This document shows, one piece after another, positions 7,857 to 16,995 of a stretch of DNA of 64,000 bases. Source of the stretch: Corynebacterium hansenii (lineage in GTDB: Bacteria > Actinomycetota > Actinomycetes > Mycobacteriales > Mycobacteriaceae). The notes below the pieces were generated by a model, which worked only from the letters and a program-made list of their open reading frames with translations, did no database searches and was not told where the DNA came from. Location: NCBI RefSeq assembly GCF_030408795.1, contig NZ_CP047211.1, positions 1,426,001 to 1,490,000 of the forward strand, given 5' to 3'. Numbering within the stretch: position 1 is the stretch's first letter; every line of letters starts with the position of its first letter. The translations under genes were made by a program, and so were the position numbers.

Positions 7857-7928
7857 AGTCCCATAGCTCAGCGGAAGAGCGTTCCGTTCACACCGGAAAG
7901 GTCGCTGGTTCGAACCCAGTTGGGACTA
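7857..7928 (+). tRNA. tRNA-Val (CAC)
   Basis: A 72-nt tRNA with acceptor AGTCCCA/TGGGACT, anticodon stem TTCCG/CGGAA, loop TTCACAC (anticodon CAC), T-arm GGTTCGAACCC and discriminator A. No CCA is encoded. A strong terminator follows. Confidence 0.95.
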
Positions 7929-7932
7929 CCGC

Positions 7933-7963
7933 AACCGCCGGAGGCCATGCCTCCGGCGGTTTT
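7933..7963 (+). terminator. rho-independent terminator after tRNA-Val
   Basis: A perfect 13-bp GC-rich stem (7933-7945 with 7949-7961) with loop CAT, running into a T-tract. Confidence 0.9.
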
Positions 7964-8035
7964 CGCATGCCCGGGGCCGTCCCGGAAGTAGCCGGGATCA
8001 CCCTCGGGGTTATCGAAGTAAACGCATGGTCCGGG

Positions 8036-8041
8036 TACACT
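8036..8041 (+). promoter_or_regulatory. candidate -10 TACACT of the copper/peroxidase group
   Basis: TACACT would place the transcription start near 8048 and give a leader of about 135 nt before the CopC-like gene. No clear -35 or copper-repressor box is visible. Confidence 0.35.
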
Positions 8042-8183
8042 CGGGGGTATTCGTCGGGTTGTCAACGATCATTGCGGGAACCAATCGACCCACTGGTCCG
8101 ACTACTCGTGTGGGCCGCATGAAAATCCGTGCGGTCCGCTGGGTTCCCGAGACAGATACGGCCGAGACCGGCCATGGAGGACA

Positions 8184-8744
8184 ATGCAGGTGAGCATGCG
8201 CAAGGGTTTCATCGGGCGGGCGGCCGTCGCCGCCGTGCTCGCAACGGGGCTGGCCTTCGCGCCCGCCCTGCAGGGGACCGAGCACGCTCCGGTCGCCCAC
8301 GCGCATGACTCCGTCATTGCCTCCACACCGGCCGACGGCCAGAACCTGGACGAGTTTCCCCGTCGCATCGAGATGACGTTTTCCGGCATCCCACGCGAGT
8401 CCTTCAACACGGTCGCAATCAGCAACGCGGACACGAAGGAAGTTCTGCTCACCGAGCAGCCGGAGCTCCGAGACCAGGTCATCTCCTTCGACATCCCAGA
8501 AACGTTGGATCCGGGGCCCGGCGCGTACATCGTCGGGTTCCAGATCACCTCGTCCGACGGGCACTCCACCCGCGGCAAACTGTCCTTCTCCGTCGGCGAC
8601 CACCAGGTCGACGCAGGGGGAGGGTCGGACCTCGAAGAGGAAGAGGGCGTGCCCACCTGGGCGTGGGCCGCCGGCGGCGGTCTGCTCGCCATCATCCTCG
8701 CCGTAGTCGCCGGAGTGGCCGTCATTAACCGAAAGGCAGATTGA
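8184..8744 (+). CDS. CopC-domain copper-binding exported membrane-anchored protein
   Basis: A 186-residue exported protein. An N-terminal signal peptide (RKGF then a hydrophobic stretch ending near AHAH) leaves a mature start in HDSVIASTPADG, where the first His after cleavage is the usual CopC copper ligand. The CopC beta-barrel follows, with a second conserved motif SSDGHSTRGKLSFSV near residue 125. A Gly/Glu-rich linker and a C-terminal transmembrane span (ALLAIILAVVAGVAV-like) anchor it. The start could be ATG 8184 or GTG 8190; GGAGGA at 8176-8181 is better spaced for 8190. Its stop overlaps the start region of the next gene. Copper delivery or storage at the cell surface is inferred from family and neighbours. 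Confidence 0.85.
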   Translation: MQVSMRKGFIGRAAVAAVLATGLAFAPALQGTEHAPVAHAHDSVIASTPADGQNLDEFPRRIEMTFSGIPRESFNTVAISNADTKEVLLTEQPELRDQVISFDIPETLDPGPGAYIVGFQITSSDGHSTRGKLSFSVGDHQVDAGGGSDLEEEEGVPTWAWAAGGGLLAIILAVVAGVAVINRKAD

Positions 8745-8749
8745 TCACC

Positions 8750-9382
8750 ATGAAGCTCCATCGCACCACCAAGGCCCTCGTCGCCGGCTCCGCCGCGATC
8801 GCCCTCGTCCTCGCGGGCTGCTCGACCGACGGTTCCAAGGACGCGGCCACCACCGACGCCAGCGCGACCACCACCGCCTCCGAGGGCACCAAGTCCGAGG
8901 CCGCGGCCCCCATCACCTTCGAGGACGCCTACATCAAGGAGAAGCCAGCCGACAAGGGCATGACCGGCGTCTTCGGCGTGCTCAAGAACAGCACCGACAA
9001 GGAGATCGAGGTCGTCGACTTCCGCGTCGAAGGTCTCAAGGAAGGCACCGTCTTCGAGCAGCACGCCACGAAGGACGGCAAGATGTTCAAGATCGAGGGC
9101 GGCCACAAGATCCCGGCCAAGGGCGAGCACGTCCTTGCCCCGGGCGATGACCACTTCATGATCATGAAGAACGATGAGGCCCTGGAGTCCGGCCAGCAGT
9201 TCACCGTCGTGCTGGAGCTGTCCGACGGCTCCACCCTGAAGCAGGACGTCGAGGTCCGCGTTCAGCCCGCGGGCGAAGAGGACTACGCCGGCGACGGCTC
9301 CCTGTCCAACCCGGGCATGAGCGACGACGGCGCCATGAAGAACATGAACAAGGAAGACGACAAGGAGCACGCCGGCCACTAA
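8750..9382 (+). CDS. PCuAC-like copper chaperone lipoprotein
   Basis: A 210-residue lipoprotein with lipobox LAGC near residues 23-26. A Thr/Ala/Glu-rich linker leads to a PCuAC (DUF461) domain. The metal-binding pattern is visible as EQHATKDGKM, then M further on, then HFMIM near residue 140. The C-terminal tail is rich in Met, Asp, Glu and His (ending EHAGH) and may bind more metal. Such proteins hand Cu(I) to cytochrome oxidase or other extracytoplasmic enzymes. I chose ATG 8750; an in-frame TTG at 8741 is closer to GAAAGG. The gene is coupled to the CopC-like gene. Confidence 0.88.
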   Translation: MKLHRTTKALVAGSAAIALVLAGCSTDGSKDAATTDASATTTASEGTKSEAAAPITFEDAYIKEKPADKGMTGVFGVLKNSTDKEIEVVDFRVEGLKEGTVFEQHATKDGKMFKIEGGHKIPAKGEHVLAPGDDHFMIMKNDEALESGQQFTVVLELSDGSTLKQDVEVRVQPAGEEDYAGDGSLSNPGMSDDGAMKNMNKEDDKEHAGH

Positions 9383-9392
9383 ACCGGCTTGC

Positions 9393-9434
9393 GGGGCGGG
9401 CGTCCGGCCCCTTGGCCGGGCGGCCGCCCCTTTT
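9393..9434 (+). terminator. GC-rich terminator after the copper lipoprotein gene
   Basis: An imperfect long stem (GGGGCGG...CCGCCCC outer arms, GGCC/GGCC inner arms) ends in TTTT at 9431-9434. It separates the lipoprotein gene from the peroxidase gene. Confidence 0.6.
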
Positions 9435-9637
9435 CCTTTGCCCGGCGTCCGCCGCCTACCGCTTTCTTCCTTTCCCGCCGGCTTCGCCGTTTCGCGACGG
9501 TTTCCCGGCTTCGCACCGACTTCCCGGCCGCCGATCGTCGGCCGCCGAATTCTTCATTCTTCCCGGGGCTTTCCCGTCCCCCCGAAAAGCCCCTTCCGCG
9601 CATCTCCGCCAGATCCAGAACCAGGAGTACCACCCGA

Positions 9638-10867
9638 ATGAGCAGCAACCTGTCCCGCCGTCGATTCCTCACCGGACTCGGAGCGGGCGCCGGAGCCGGC
9701 GCGCTGGGCGTCGCAGCCGCCGGCAACGCCGGCGCGATCGGTCTCGAGCGCAAGTCCGACGAGCCGGAGCGTCCGCCGCTGCAGACGCAGACCGTCGAGT
9801 TCGACGGCGAGCACCAGGCGGGCATCGCCACTCCGGCGCAGGCGAATCTGTGGCTGATCGCCTTCGACGTCAAGAAGGACGTCAAGCGCGATCGGCTCCG
9901 CGGCCTCATGCGGGTCTGGACACAGGACGCCCGGCGCATGGCGCAGGGCAAGGCCCCGCGCTCCGATCTGGAGCCGGAGATGTACTCGGCGCCCGCGAAT
10001 CTGACCATCACCTTCGGCATGGGCCCCGGGTTCTTCAAGGCCATCGACAAGGAGAGCGAGCGCCCCGATTGGCTCGCCCCGCTACCGAAGTACCCGACCG
10101 ACCAGCTCCGCGACGAATGGAACGACGGCGACCTGTGCCTGCAGGTCTGCTGCGATGACCCGCTGATGCTGTCGCACGCGGCGCGGTTCATGATCAAGAA
10201 CGGCGCGCCCTACCTCGACGTGAAGTGGGTGCAGGTGGGCTTCCTCAACGCCAAGGGGGCGAAGAAGCCCACCGCCACGCCGCGCAACCGCTTCGGCCAG
10301 CTCGACGGCACGGTCAATCCCCGGGAGGAGCAGGACTTCGACCGCCAGGTGTGGATCGACTCCGGCCCGGACTGGCTGCGCGGGGGCTCGGCGATGGTCG
10401 TGCGCCGCATCGACATGGACATCGACGGCTGGGACATCCTCGACCGCCCCAGCCGCGAGGAAGTCGTCGGCCGCAAGCTCGACACCGGCGCCCCGCTGGG
10501 CAAGGAAAACGAGTTCGACCCCGTCGACCTCGACGCGACCGACGAGTACGGGCTGCCCATGATCGACCGCAACAGCCACGTCGCGCGCTCCATGCCGCCC
10601 AAGGAGTTCCCGAACCAGAAGCTCCTGCGCCGGGTCTACAACTTCGACCTCCCGCCGGAGCCCGACGGCCGCTTCACCTCGAACACCGGGCTGGTCTTCA
10701 TCTGCTTCCAGAAGAACCCGCTGGAGCAGTTCGATCCGATCCAGAAGCGGCTCGCCGAGGCGGACCGCCTCAACGAGTGGATTTTCCACGTCGGTTCCGC
10801 CGTCTTCGCCATCCCGCGCGGCACCTCCGGCGACGAGTACTGGGCGCAGGACCTCCTGGAGGACTGA
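9638..10867 (+). CDS. Tat-exported DyP-type haem peroxidase
   Basis: A 409-residue dye-decolourising peroxidase of the EfeB/TyrA-like class. A twin-arginine signal is clear: SRRRFLTG at residues 6-13 followed by a long Gly/Ala hydrophobic stretch, so it should be exported folded with its haem. The DyP signature [10 protein letters not shown] (distal Asp, GxxDG) lies near residue 225, and the proximal haem histidine is probably in NSHVARS near residue 315. AGGAG at 9623-9627 supports ATG 9638. Its position after two copper proteins suggests a role in metal or oxidative homeostasis at the surface. I see no efeU or efeO partner here. Confidence 0.9.
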   Translation: MSSNLSRRRFLTGLGAGAGAGALGVAAAGNAGAIGLERKSDEPERPPLQTQTVEFDGEHQAGIATPAQANLWLIAFDVKKDVKRDRLRGLMRVWTQDARRMAQGKAPRSDLEPEMYSAPANLTITFGMGPGFFKAIDKESERPDWLAPLPKYPTDQLRDEWNDGDLCLQVCCDDPLMLSHAARFMIKNGAPYLDVKWVQVGFLNAKGAKKPTATPRNRFGQLDGTVNPREEQDFDRQVWIDSGPDWLRGGSAMVVRRIDMDIDGWDILDRPSREEVVGRKLDTGAPLGKENEFDPVDLDATDEYGLPMIDRNSHVARSMPPKEFPNQKLLRRVYNFDLPPEPDGRFTSNTGLVFICFQKNPLEQFDPIQKRLAEADRLNEWIFHVGSAVFAIPRGTSGDEYWAQDLLED

Positions 10868-10956
10868 CCCGGCCGGGGACGCTAAGGTTGTGGGGTCCGC
10901 GGGAGTCGCCAGGTATGCGATGCCCGCCCGATTCCGGAAAAGGAGCCACGCCAGCC

Positions 10957-13014
10957 GTGTCCGAACCCATCACCGTCCCCGCCCCGTTCACCGTCCCCGC
11001 AGGTGTCGCCGCCGGCGCCGCCATGCGGGATCTGGGTTACCCGAACAAGGGTCCCGACGCCATCGTCTGCGTCCGCGACCCGCAGGGTGACCTTCGAGAC
11101 CTGTCCTACGTTCCGGAGACCGACGAAACCGTCGAGCCCGTCGCCGCGAACACCGAGGACGGCCGCGGGGTCATCCGCCACTCGACCACCCACGTCCTGG
11201 CGCAGGCCGTGCAGGCGGAGTTCCCCGGCACCAAGCTGGGCATCGGTCCGGCCATCGAGGGCGGCTTCTACTACGACTTCGACGTCGCGGAGCCGTTCAC
11301 GCCCGAGGATCTCAAGCGCATCGAGAAGCGCATGAAGAAGATCATCAAGTCGGGCCAGAAGTTCGAGCGCTTCGTCTTCGAATCGCCCGAGCGCGCGTCC
11401 GAGGACCTGGCGGCCGAGCCGTACAAGCTCGAGCTGATCGCCGACAAGTCCTCCGGCGACATCGACGCCAACGAGGACGCGACCGTCGACGTCGGCGGCA
11501 ACGAGCTGACCGGGTACCGCAACGTCAACCCCCGCACGGGCGAAACCGAGTGGTTCGACCTGTGCCGCGGCCCGCACGTGCCCACCACCCGCTACATCCC
11601 GGCGTTCACCCTGACCCGGTCGTCGGCGGCCTACTGGCGCGGCGACCAGTCCAATGCCGGCCTGCAGCGCATCTACGGCACCGCCTGGGAATCCCGGGAA
11701 GCCATGGACGAGTACCTGGACATGCTGCTGGAGGCCGAGAAGCGCGACCACCGCCGCCTCGGCGCGGAGCTGGACCTGTTCAGCTTCCCCGACGAGATCG
11801 GCTCGGGCCTGCCGGTGTTCCACATCAAGGGCGGCATCATCCGCAACGAGATGGAGCAGCACTCGCGCCGCCGCCACCTGGAGGCCGGGTACGACTTCGT
11901 CAACACCCCGCACGTGACCAAGGGCGACCTGTTCGAGCAGTCCGGCCACCTGGGCTTCTACAAGGAGGGCATGTTCCCCCCGATGCAGCTCGACGGCGAG
12001 TATGACGCCGACGGAAACTGCACGAAGCAGCCGCAGGACTACTACGTCAAGCCGATGAACTGCCCGATGCACAACCTCGTGTTCGGGTCGCGCGGCCGCT
12101 CCTACCGCGAGCTGCCCATCCGCATGTTCGAGTTCGGCACGGTGTACCGCTACGAGAAGTCGGGCGTCGTCCACGGCCTGACCCGCGCCCGCGGCTTCAC
12201 GCAGGACGACGCGCACATCTACTGCACCGACGAGCAGCTCGAGTCCGAGCTCACCGACGTCCTGGACTTCATCATCTCGCTGCTGAAGGACTACGGCCTC
12301 GACGACTTCTACCTGGAGCTGTCGACGAAGGACGAGAAGAAGTTCGTCGGCTCCGACGAGATCTGGGAGCGATCCACGGCGATCCTGCAGCGCGTCGCCG
12401 ACGCCTCCGGCCTCGACCTGGTGCCCGACCCGGGCGGCGCCGCGTTCTACGGCCCGAAGATCTCCGTCCAAGCCCGCGACGCCATCGGCCGCACCTGGCA
12501 GATGTCCACCGTCCAGCTCGACTTCAACATGCCCGAGCGCATGAACCTCGAGTACACGGCGTCGGACGGCTCGAAGAAGCGCCCGATCATGATCCACCGC
12601 GCGCTCTTCGGCTCGATCGAGCGCTTCTTCGGCGTGCTGCTGGAGCACTACGCGGGCGCGTTCCCGGCGTGGTTGGCCCCGGTGCAGGTCGTGGGCATCC
12701 CGGTCGCCGACGACTGCATCCCGCACCTGGAGGCCTTCGCCAAGGAGCTGAAGTCCCGCGGCCTGCGCGCCAACGTCGACGTCTCCGACGACCGCATGCA
12801 GAAGAAGATCCGCAACCACACGCAGGCGAAGGTGCCGTTCATGGTCCTCGCGGGCGCGCGCGACGTGGAGGCCGACGCGGTGTCGTTCCGTTTCCTCGAC
12901 GGCTCCCAGATCAACGGCGTGCCGGTGGCCGAGGCCGCCGACCTCGTCGCCGGCTGGGTCGCGGAGCGGATCAACGATCAGCCCGACGGTGAGAACATTG
13001 CTTCGCGACGCTGA
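10957..13014 (+). CDS. thrS: threonyl-tRNA synthetase
   Basis: Charges tRNA-Thr with threonine. The 685-residue protein has an N-terminal TGS domain, the editing domain with [12 protein letters not shown] near residue 73 (zinc-like HxxxH), the class II catalytic core (motif 2 [12 protein letters not shown], motif 3 [11 protein letters not shown]) and a C-terminal anticodon-binding domain. Cys in NCPMHN and later His residues are the expected zinc ligands. The GTG at 10957 has AGGAG 11 nt upstream. A TAAGGT near 10883 could be its -10. It starts an operon running thrS, HIT protein, pgsA, patA, pimA, in the same order as in M. tuberculosis. Confidence 0.97.
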   Translation: MSEPITVPAPFTVPAGVAAGAAMRDLGYPNKGPDAIVCVRDPQGDLRDLSYVPETDETVEPVAANTEDGRGVIRHSTTHVLAQAVQAEFPGTKLGIGPAIEGGFYYDFDVAEPFTPEDLKRIEKRMKKIIKSGQKFERFVFESPERASEDLAAEPYKLELIADKSSGDIDANEDATVDVGGNELTGYRNVNPRTGETEWFDLCRGPHVPTTRYIPAFTLTRSSAAYWRGDQSNAGLQRIYGTAWESREAMDEYLDMLLEAEKRDHRRLGAELDLFSFPDEIGSGLPVFHIKGGIIRNEMEQHSRRRHLEAGYDFVNTPHVTKGDLFEQSGHLGFYKEGMFPPMQLDGEYDADGNCTKQPQDYYVKPMNCPMHNLVFGSRGRSYRELPIRMFEFGTVYRYEKSGVVHGLTRARGFTQDDAHIYCTDEQLESELTDVLDFIISLLKDYGLDDFYLELSTKDEKKFVGSDEIWERSTAILQRVADASGLDLVPDPGGAAFYGPKISVQARDAIGRTWQMSTVQLDFNMPERMNLEYTASDGSKKRPIMIHRALFGSIERFFGVLLEHYAGAFPAWLAPVQVVGIPVADDCIPHLEAFAKELKSRGLRANVDVSDDRMQKKIRNHTQAKVPFMVLAGARDVEADAVSFRFLDGSQINGVPVAEAADLVAGWVAERINDQPDGENIASRR

Positions 13015-13591
13015 CGGGAACCCCGGCGACGCCATGGTCGACCGGGGCGCCGGCGAACCCGACCGCCTGGAGCGCCTGTGGGCCCCGTACCGGATGCACT
13101 ACATCACGGACAACGGAGCCGCGAAGGACGAGGGCGGTGACGGGGAGGCGGGGCCGTCGTCAAGCGGGTCCCGTTCCCGCAATCCGTTCGTCGACCTGCC
13201 CGACCGCTCGGACGAGGAAGCGCTGATCGTGGCGCGCGGCGAATTGGTCTACTGCGTGCTCAATCTCTACCCGTACAATGCCGGGCATCTCATGGTCGTG
13301 CCGTACCGCCAGGTCGCGAACCTGGAGGACCTCACCGACGAGGAGATGGCGGAGCTGATGGCCTTCGGCCAGCGGGCGATCCGCACCCTGAAGAAGGTGT
13401 CGCGGCCGCACGCGCTCAACGTCGGCTTCAACCTCGGGCGTGCGTCCGGCGGGTCGGTGGGGGAACATCTGCACATGCACGTCGTGCCCCGGTGGTCCGG
13501 CGACTCCAACTTCATGACCGTCATCGACGGCGTGAAGGTGCTTCCGCAGATGCTCCGCGACACCCGCGCCATCCTGGCGGAAGCCTGGTAA
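12989..13591 (+). CDS. HIT-domain protein, Ap4A phosphorylase-like
   Basis: A histidine-triad nucleotide hydrolase/transferase, 200 residues if started at GTG 12989 or 185 if started at ATG 13034. The HIT motif is [12 protein letters not shown] near residue 155, with the conserved [16 protein letters not shown] upstream. Sequence and position match M. tuberculosis Rv2613c, an ATP-dependent Ap4A phosphorylase, between thrS and pgsA. The N-terminal 60 residues contain a Gly/Ser-rich insert. The longer start overlaps thrS by 26 nt; neither start has a clear ribosome binding site, and length similar to the mycobacterial protein favours 12989. Confidence 0.85.
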   Translation: MRTLLRDADGNPGDAMVDRGAGEPDRLERLWAPYRMHYITDNGAAKDEGGDGEAGPSSSGSRSRNPFVDLPDRSDEEALIVARGELVYCVLNLYPYNAGHLMVVPYRQVANLEDLTDEEMAELMAFGQRAIRTLKKVSRPHALNVGFNLGRASGGSVGEHLHMHVVPRWSGDSNFMTVIDGVKVLPQMLRDTRAILAEAW

Positions 13592-13630
13592 GACCCCGAA
13601 CACCCCCGAGGACCAACCGAGAGGACCCCG

Positions 13631-14293
13631 ATGCTCAGCGTCCACGGCCGCAGGCCCATCGCTCCAGTCGTCGAGCCGATCGCGCGCGCGCTGAACTCGA
13701 TGGGCGTGTCTCCCAACGTGATGACGGTGTTCGGGACGGTCGCGGCGATCGCGATTTCGGTGACGCTGATCCCCACGGGGCACCTGTTCGCCGCGGCCGT
13801 GCTGACGGGCCTCTTCGCCGCGTTCGATCTGCTGGACGGCACCATGGCGCGGCTGCGCGGCGGGGGCACGCGGTTCGGCGCGGTGCTCGACGCCAGCTGC
13901 GACCGCATCACCGACGGCGCGCTGTTCGGCGCGATCCTGTGGTGGGTCATGCACTCGCACGGGGCACCTGGCCACCTCTTCGTCGCGGTGGTCGTCTCGC
14001 TGGTCGCCGGGCAGGTCACGTCGTACGTCAAGGCCCGCGCGGAGGCGTCGGGCTTCAAGGTCGTCGGCGGCCTGGTGGAACGGCCGGAGCGTCTGATCCT
14101 CGCGCTCGTGGGCATCGGGCTGGAGGGCCTCGGCGTGCCGTGGGCCATCGAGATCGCCATGTGGGCGCTGGCCGCCGGGTCGGTGTTCACGGTGGTCCAG
14201 CGCCTGGTCATGGTCGGCCGCGGCCCCGGCGCCGGAGACACCATCGCCCCGCCGGCCGGCGTCGACGACCAGCCGGCGGGGGAGCGCGCATGA
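13631..14293 (+). CDS. pgsA: phosphatidylinositol phosphate synthase (CDP-alcohol phosphatidyltransferase)
   Basis: Joins CDP-diacylglycerol to inositol-1-phosphate at the membrane, the first committed step to phosphatidylinositol and the PIM/lipomannan glycolipids. The 220-residue polytopic protein carries the full CDP-alcohol motif: Asp66, Asp69-Gly70, Ala73-Arg74, Gly83, Asp87 and Asp91. Neighbouring patA and pimA make the inositol-lipid assignment strong compared with phosphatidylglycerolphosphate synthase. The stop overlaps the next ATG as ATGA. Confidence 0.93.
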   Translation: MLSVHGRRPIAPVVEPIARALNSMGVSPNVMTVFGTVAAIAISVTLIPTGHLFAAAVLTGLFAAFDLLDGTMARLRGGGTRFGAVLDASCDRITDGALFGAILWWVMHSHGAPGHLFVAVVVSLVAGQVTSYVKARAEASGFKVVGGLVERPERLILALVGIGLEGLGVPWAIEIAMWALAAGSVFTVVQRLVMVGRGPGAGDTIAPPAGVDDQPAGERA

Positions 14294-15237
14294 GGTTCCC
14301 CCGCACCCGGGAGGATCTGGCCGCGCTCGGCTACCTCGCCGGTTGGAAGATCGCGGGCAAGCTGCCCGAACGGCCGGTGCTCTGGGCGGCGAGGAAGGCG
14401 GCCGACCGCTTTTCCGGCGATGGCGAGGGCCCCGCGCAGCTGCGCGCGAACCTCGCGCGGGTGACCGGGCTGCCCGCCGCCGAGGTGCCGGACGCGCTGG
14501 TGCGGGAGTCGATGCGCAGCTACATGCGCTATTGGGTGGAGGCCTTCCGCCTGCCGACCATCGCCGGCCCGGAACTCGCCGACCGCGTCGGAGAGATGAT
14601 CCGCGGCCGCCACCTGCTCGAGGAATCCGCCGCCGCCGGCCGCGGCGTCATCCTGCTGGTCACCCATTCCGGGAATTGGGACATGGCGGGCATGTGGGTC
14701 GCGCACCGCTTCGGCGGTTTCACCACGGTCGCCGAGCGCCTGCGGCCGGAGGAGCTTTACGACGCCTTCGTGGAGTACCGGGAGAGCCTCGGGTTCGAGA
14801 TCCTGCCCCTGACCGGCGGGGAGCCGCCGATGGCGGGATTGCGGGCGAGGTTGGACGACGGCGGGATCATCGCGCTGGTCGGCGAACGCGACTTCGGCGG
14901 CCGCGGGGCGGAAGTCGACTTCTTCGGCGAAAAGACCGTCATGCCCATCGGCGCCGCGCAGCTGGCCCGCGACACCGGCGCCGCCCTCCACGTGGCTGGC
15001 CTGTGGTTCGACGGCGACGAGTGGGGCCTGAAGGTGCATCCCGCCGTCGCCGCCGAGGGCCGCGAGATCGGCGACATCGTGCAGGAATGCGCGACGCTGA
15101 TGGAATCCGACATCGCCGCGCACCCCGCCGATTGGCACATGCTGCAGCCCCTGTGGCGGGCGGACCGGGAAGCGCGGCGGCGTCGTAAAGCAGAGGCGCG
15201 GGAGCGCCGCGGGGCGACCGGCCGGGCGGGGGACTGA
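14290..15237 (+). CDS. patA: phosphatidylinositol mannoside acyltransferase (LpxL/HtrB family)
   Basis: Transfers a fatty acyl chain to the mannose of PIM1/PIM2 on the inner face of the membrane. The 315-residue protein has the LpxL-type catalytic motif HSGNWD near residue 126 (His...Asp) and the downstream GERDFGGRG region near 200. The C-terminus is strongly basic. It sits between pgsA and pimA as Rv2611c does in M. tuberculosis. The ATG overlaps the pgsA stop. Confidence 0.92.
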   Translation: MRFPRTREDLAALGYLAGWKIAGKLPERPVLWAARKAADRFSGDGEGPAQLRANLARVTGLPAAEVPDALVRESMRSYMRYWVEAFRLPTIAGPELADRVGEMIRGRHLLEESAAAGRGVILLVTHSGNWDMAGMWVAHRFGGFTTVAERLRPEELYDAFVEYRESLGFEILPLTGGEPPMAGLRARLDDGGIIALVGERDFGGRGAEVDFFGEKTVMPIGAAQLARDTGAALHVAGLWFDGDEWGLKVHPAVAAEGREIGDIVQECATLMESDIAAHPADWHMLQPLWRADREARRRRKAEARERRGATGRAGD

Positions 15238-15240
15238 GCC

Positions 15241-16380
15241 ATGCGCATCGGAATGGTCTGCCCCTACTCCTTCGACGTGCCCGGCGGCGTGCAGGCGCAC
15301 GCCGTGGACCTGTGCGAGGAATTCCGCGCGCGGGGGCACGAAGTCAGCCTGATCGGGCCCGCCGGCCCCGCGGCCGACGTGCCCGACTTCGTGGTGCGAG
15401 GGGGCCGGGCCATCCCCATCCCGTACAACGGATCGGTGGCGCGGCTGGCGTTCGGCCCGGTGACGGCGCGGAAGGTGCGCCGGTGGATCGCGGAGGGCGA
15501 TTTCGACGTCCTGCACATCCACGAGCCGAACTCGCCGAGCTACTCCATGTTGGCCGTGCGCGCGGCGGTCGGGCCGATCGTGGCCACGTACCACTCCGCG
15601 GCGACCCAGTCCCTGGCGCTGAAGGTGGCCACCCCGTTCCTGCGGCCCATGCTCGAGCGCATCCGCGGCGGCATCGCGGTGTCCGAGGTCGCGCGGCGCT
15701 GGCAGGTGGAGCAGCTCGGGGGAGACCCGGTGCTGGTGCCCAACGGCGTGCGCGTCGCCGAATACGCGGCCGCGCCCGATGCCGCCGACGTGCCGGAGAT
15801 CGGCGCGCCGGCGCCCGGCGCGAAGCGGCTGGTGTTCCTGGGACGCTTCGACGAACCCCGCAAGGGCCTGCCGGTGCTCCTCGACGCCGTGCCCGCCATC
15901 CGGCGGGTGTTCCCGGACCTGGAGATCCTGGTCATCGGCGACGGCGACCGGGCCCAGCCCGTGCGCAGGGCCGGCGAGCACGCCGACGTCCTGCGCTTCA
16001 CGGGCCGCGTCTCCGAGGAAGCTAAGGCCGCGGCGCTGAAATCCGCGGACGCCTACGTCGCCCCGCAGCGCGGCGGCGAGAGCTTCGGCATCGTCCTCGT
16101 GGAGGCCATGGCCGCCGGCGCCGCCGTCATCGCGTCCGACCTGGACGCCTTCCGGCTCGTGCTGGACGACGGCCGCTTCGGCGACCATTTCCGCAACGGA
16201 GATTCCGCCGACCTCGCGCGCACGGCCATCGCCCTGCTTTCCGACGACGACCGCCGCGCCTCCCTGGTGGCGGCGGGGCATGATCGGGCATGGGAGTTCG
16301 ACTGGTCGGCGATCGCCGATAAGGTCCTGCAGGTCTACGACACCGTCCGCATGGACGGGGAGAAGGTGGTGGTCTCGTGA
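15241..16380 (+). CDS. pimA: phosphatidylinositol alpha-mannosyltransferase
   Basis: GDP-mannose-dependent GT4 enzyme that adds the first mannose to phosphatidylinositol. The 379-residue GT-B fold is recognisable from the N-terminal CPYSFDVPGGVQAH loop and from GESFGIVLVEAMAAG near residue 280, which holds the retaining E(x7)E motif. It follows patA after 3 nt and its stop overlaps the next gene as GTGA. Known family role and the pgsA-patA-pimA order together make the assignment firm. Confidence 0.95.
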   Translation: MRIGMVCPYSFDVPGGVQAHAVDLCEEFRARGHEVSLIGPAGPAADVPDFVVRGGRAIPIPYNGSVARLAFGPVTARKVRRWIAEGDFDVLHIHEPNSPSYSMLAVRAAVGPIVATYHSAATQSLALKVATPFLRPMLERIRGGIAVSEVARRWQVEQLGGDPVLVPNGVRVAEYAAAPDAADVPEIGAPAPGAKRLVFLGRFDEPRKGLPVLLDAVPAIRRVFPDLEILVIGDGDRAQPVRRAGEHADVLRFTGRVSEEAKAAALKSADAYVAPQRGGESFGIVLVEAMAAGAAVIASDLDAFRLVLDDGRFGDHFRNGDSADLARTAIALLSDDDRRASLVAAGHDRAWEFDWSAIADKVLQVYDTVRMDGEKVVVS

Positions 16381-16880
16381 TTCTCGTGCCGTGGTGGGCG
16401 GTCCTGCTCGCCGTCCTGGCCGTCTTCCTGCTCGTCGCCGCACTGCTCGCGTCGGCGACCGCGACGCGGCTGAACCGGATGCACGTGCGCACGGACCTCG
16501 CGCGCGCGTCGCTGGAGGCCGCCCTCGGCCGCCGCGGGGCCGTCGCCCGCGCCGCCTACCCCGAGTTGGGCGCCGACGTCGCCCGGGCCGAGGCCCGCCG
16601 GTTGACCGCCGCCGACCCGCATGACCGCGCGGACGCGGAAAACACCCTCGGCGCCAAGCTCGCCGAGGCCCTCGCGGCGCGCCCGCCGGAGCCGGCCCTG
16701 GCCATCGAGCTCCACGACGCGACCACCCGCGTCGAGCTGGCCCGCCGCTTCTACAACGAAGCCGTCACCGACACGCGGATGCTGCGCATGCGGCCGCTGG
16801 TCCGCGGCCTCCGTCTGGCGGGCACCGCTCCGATCCCGGAGTACTTCGACGTCTCCCTCGAGGCGCCCCACAACCGTTGA
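16377..16880 (+). CDS. membrane-anchored LemA-like protein, equivalent to the N-terminal part of Rv2609c
   Basis: A 167-residue protein of unknown function with one N-terminal transmembrane segment (residues 3-27) and a helical, Arg/Ala/Glu-rich cytoplasmic or outer domain. The segments RLNRMHVRTDLARASLEAAL and ELARRFYNEAVTDTRML followed by PEYFDV resemble LemA-type four-helix proteins. At this position in M. tuberculosis is Rv2609c, a longer protein that I recall ending in a NUDIX domain; no NUDIX box is present here or downstream. The GTG overlaps the pimA stop. It is the last gene before the separately promoted pdxS. Confidence 0.65.
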   Translation: MILVPWWAVLLAVLAVFLLVAALLASATATRLNRMHVRTDLARASLEAALGRRGAVARAAYPELGADVARAEARRLTAADPHDRADAENTLGAKLAEALAARPPEPALAIELHDATTRVELARRFYNEAVTDTRMLRMRPLVRGLRLAGTAPIPEYFDVSLEAPHNR

Positions 16881-16893
16881 ACGCAGTTCGGGG

Positions 16894-16929
16894 CCGATAG
16901 ACGGGCCGGTCTATCGGCGGGTCTATAGT
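16894..16929 (+). promoter_or_regulatory. pdxS promoter with overlapping operator (inverted plus direct repeat)
   Basis: CCGATAGAC (16894-16902) and GTCTATCGG (16909-16917) are perfect 9-bp inverted arms with a 6-nt spacer. A further GTCTAT at 16921-16926 repeats the right half-site 12 bp downstream and overlaps the -10 TATAGT (16924-16929). The half-site GGTCTA resembles my recollection of the PdxR motif reported upstream of pdxST in C. glutamicum, so vitamin-B6-dependent control by a MocR-type PdxR is likely. No pdxR gene is adjacent. Confidence 0.6.
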
Positions 16930-16995
16930 TGGTGGGCACCGGGCTTTCGGCGCCCGGGACGAACACCGGATTGAACCTCCAGAAAGCAGGTTTCG

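Noticed and set aside
10882..13035. Minus-strand open frame opposite thrS
   Set aside because: Shadow of thrS; the translation is Val/Arg/Gly-rich without motifs.
13267..16443. A minus-strand open frame of about 1058 codons opposite pgsA-patA-pimA
   Set aside because: It mirrors three well-recognised genes and its translation is Arg/His/Gly-rich with no family look. Long antisense frames are expected at this G+C.
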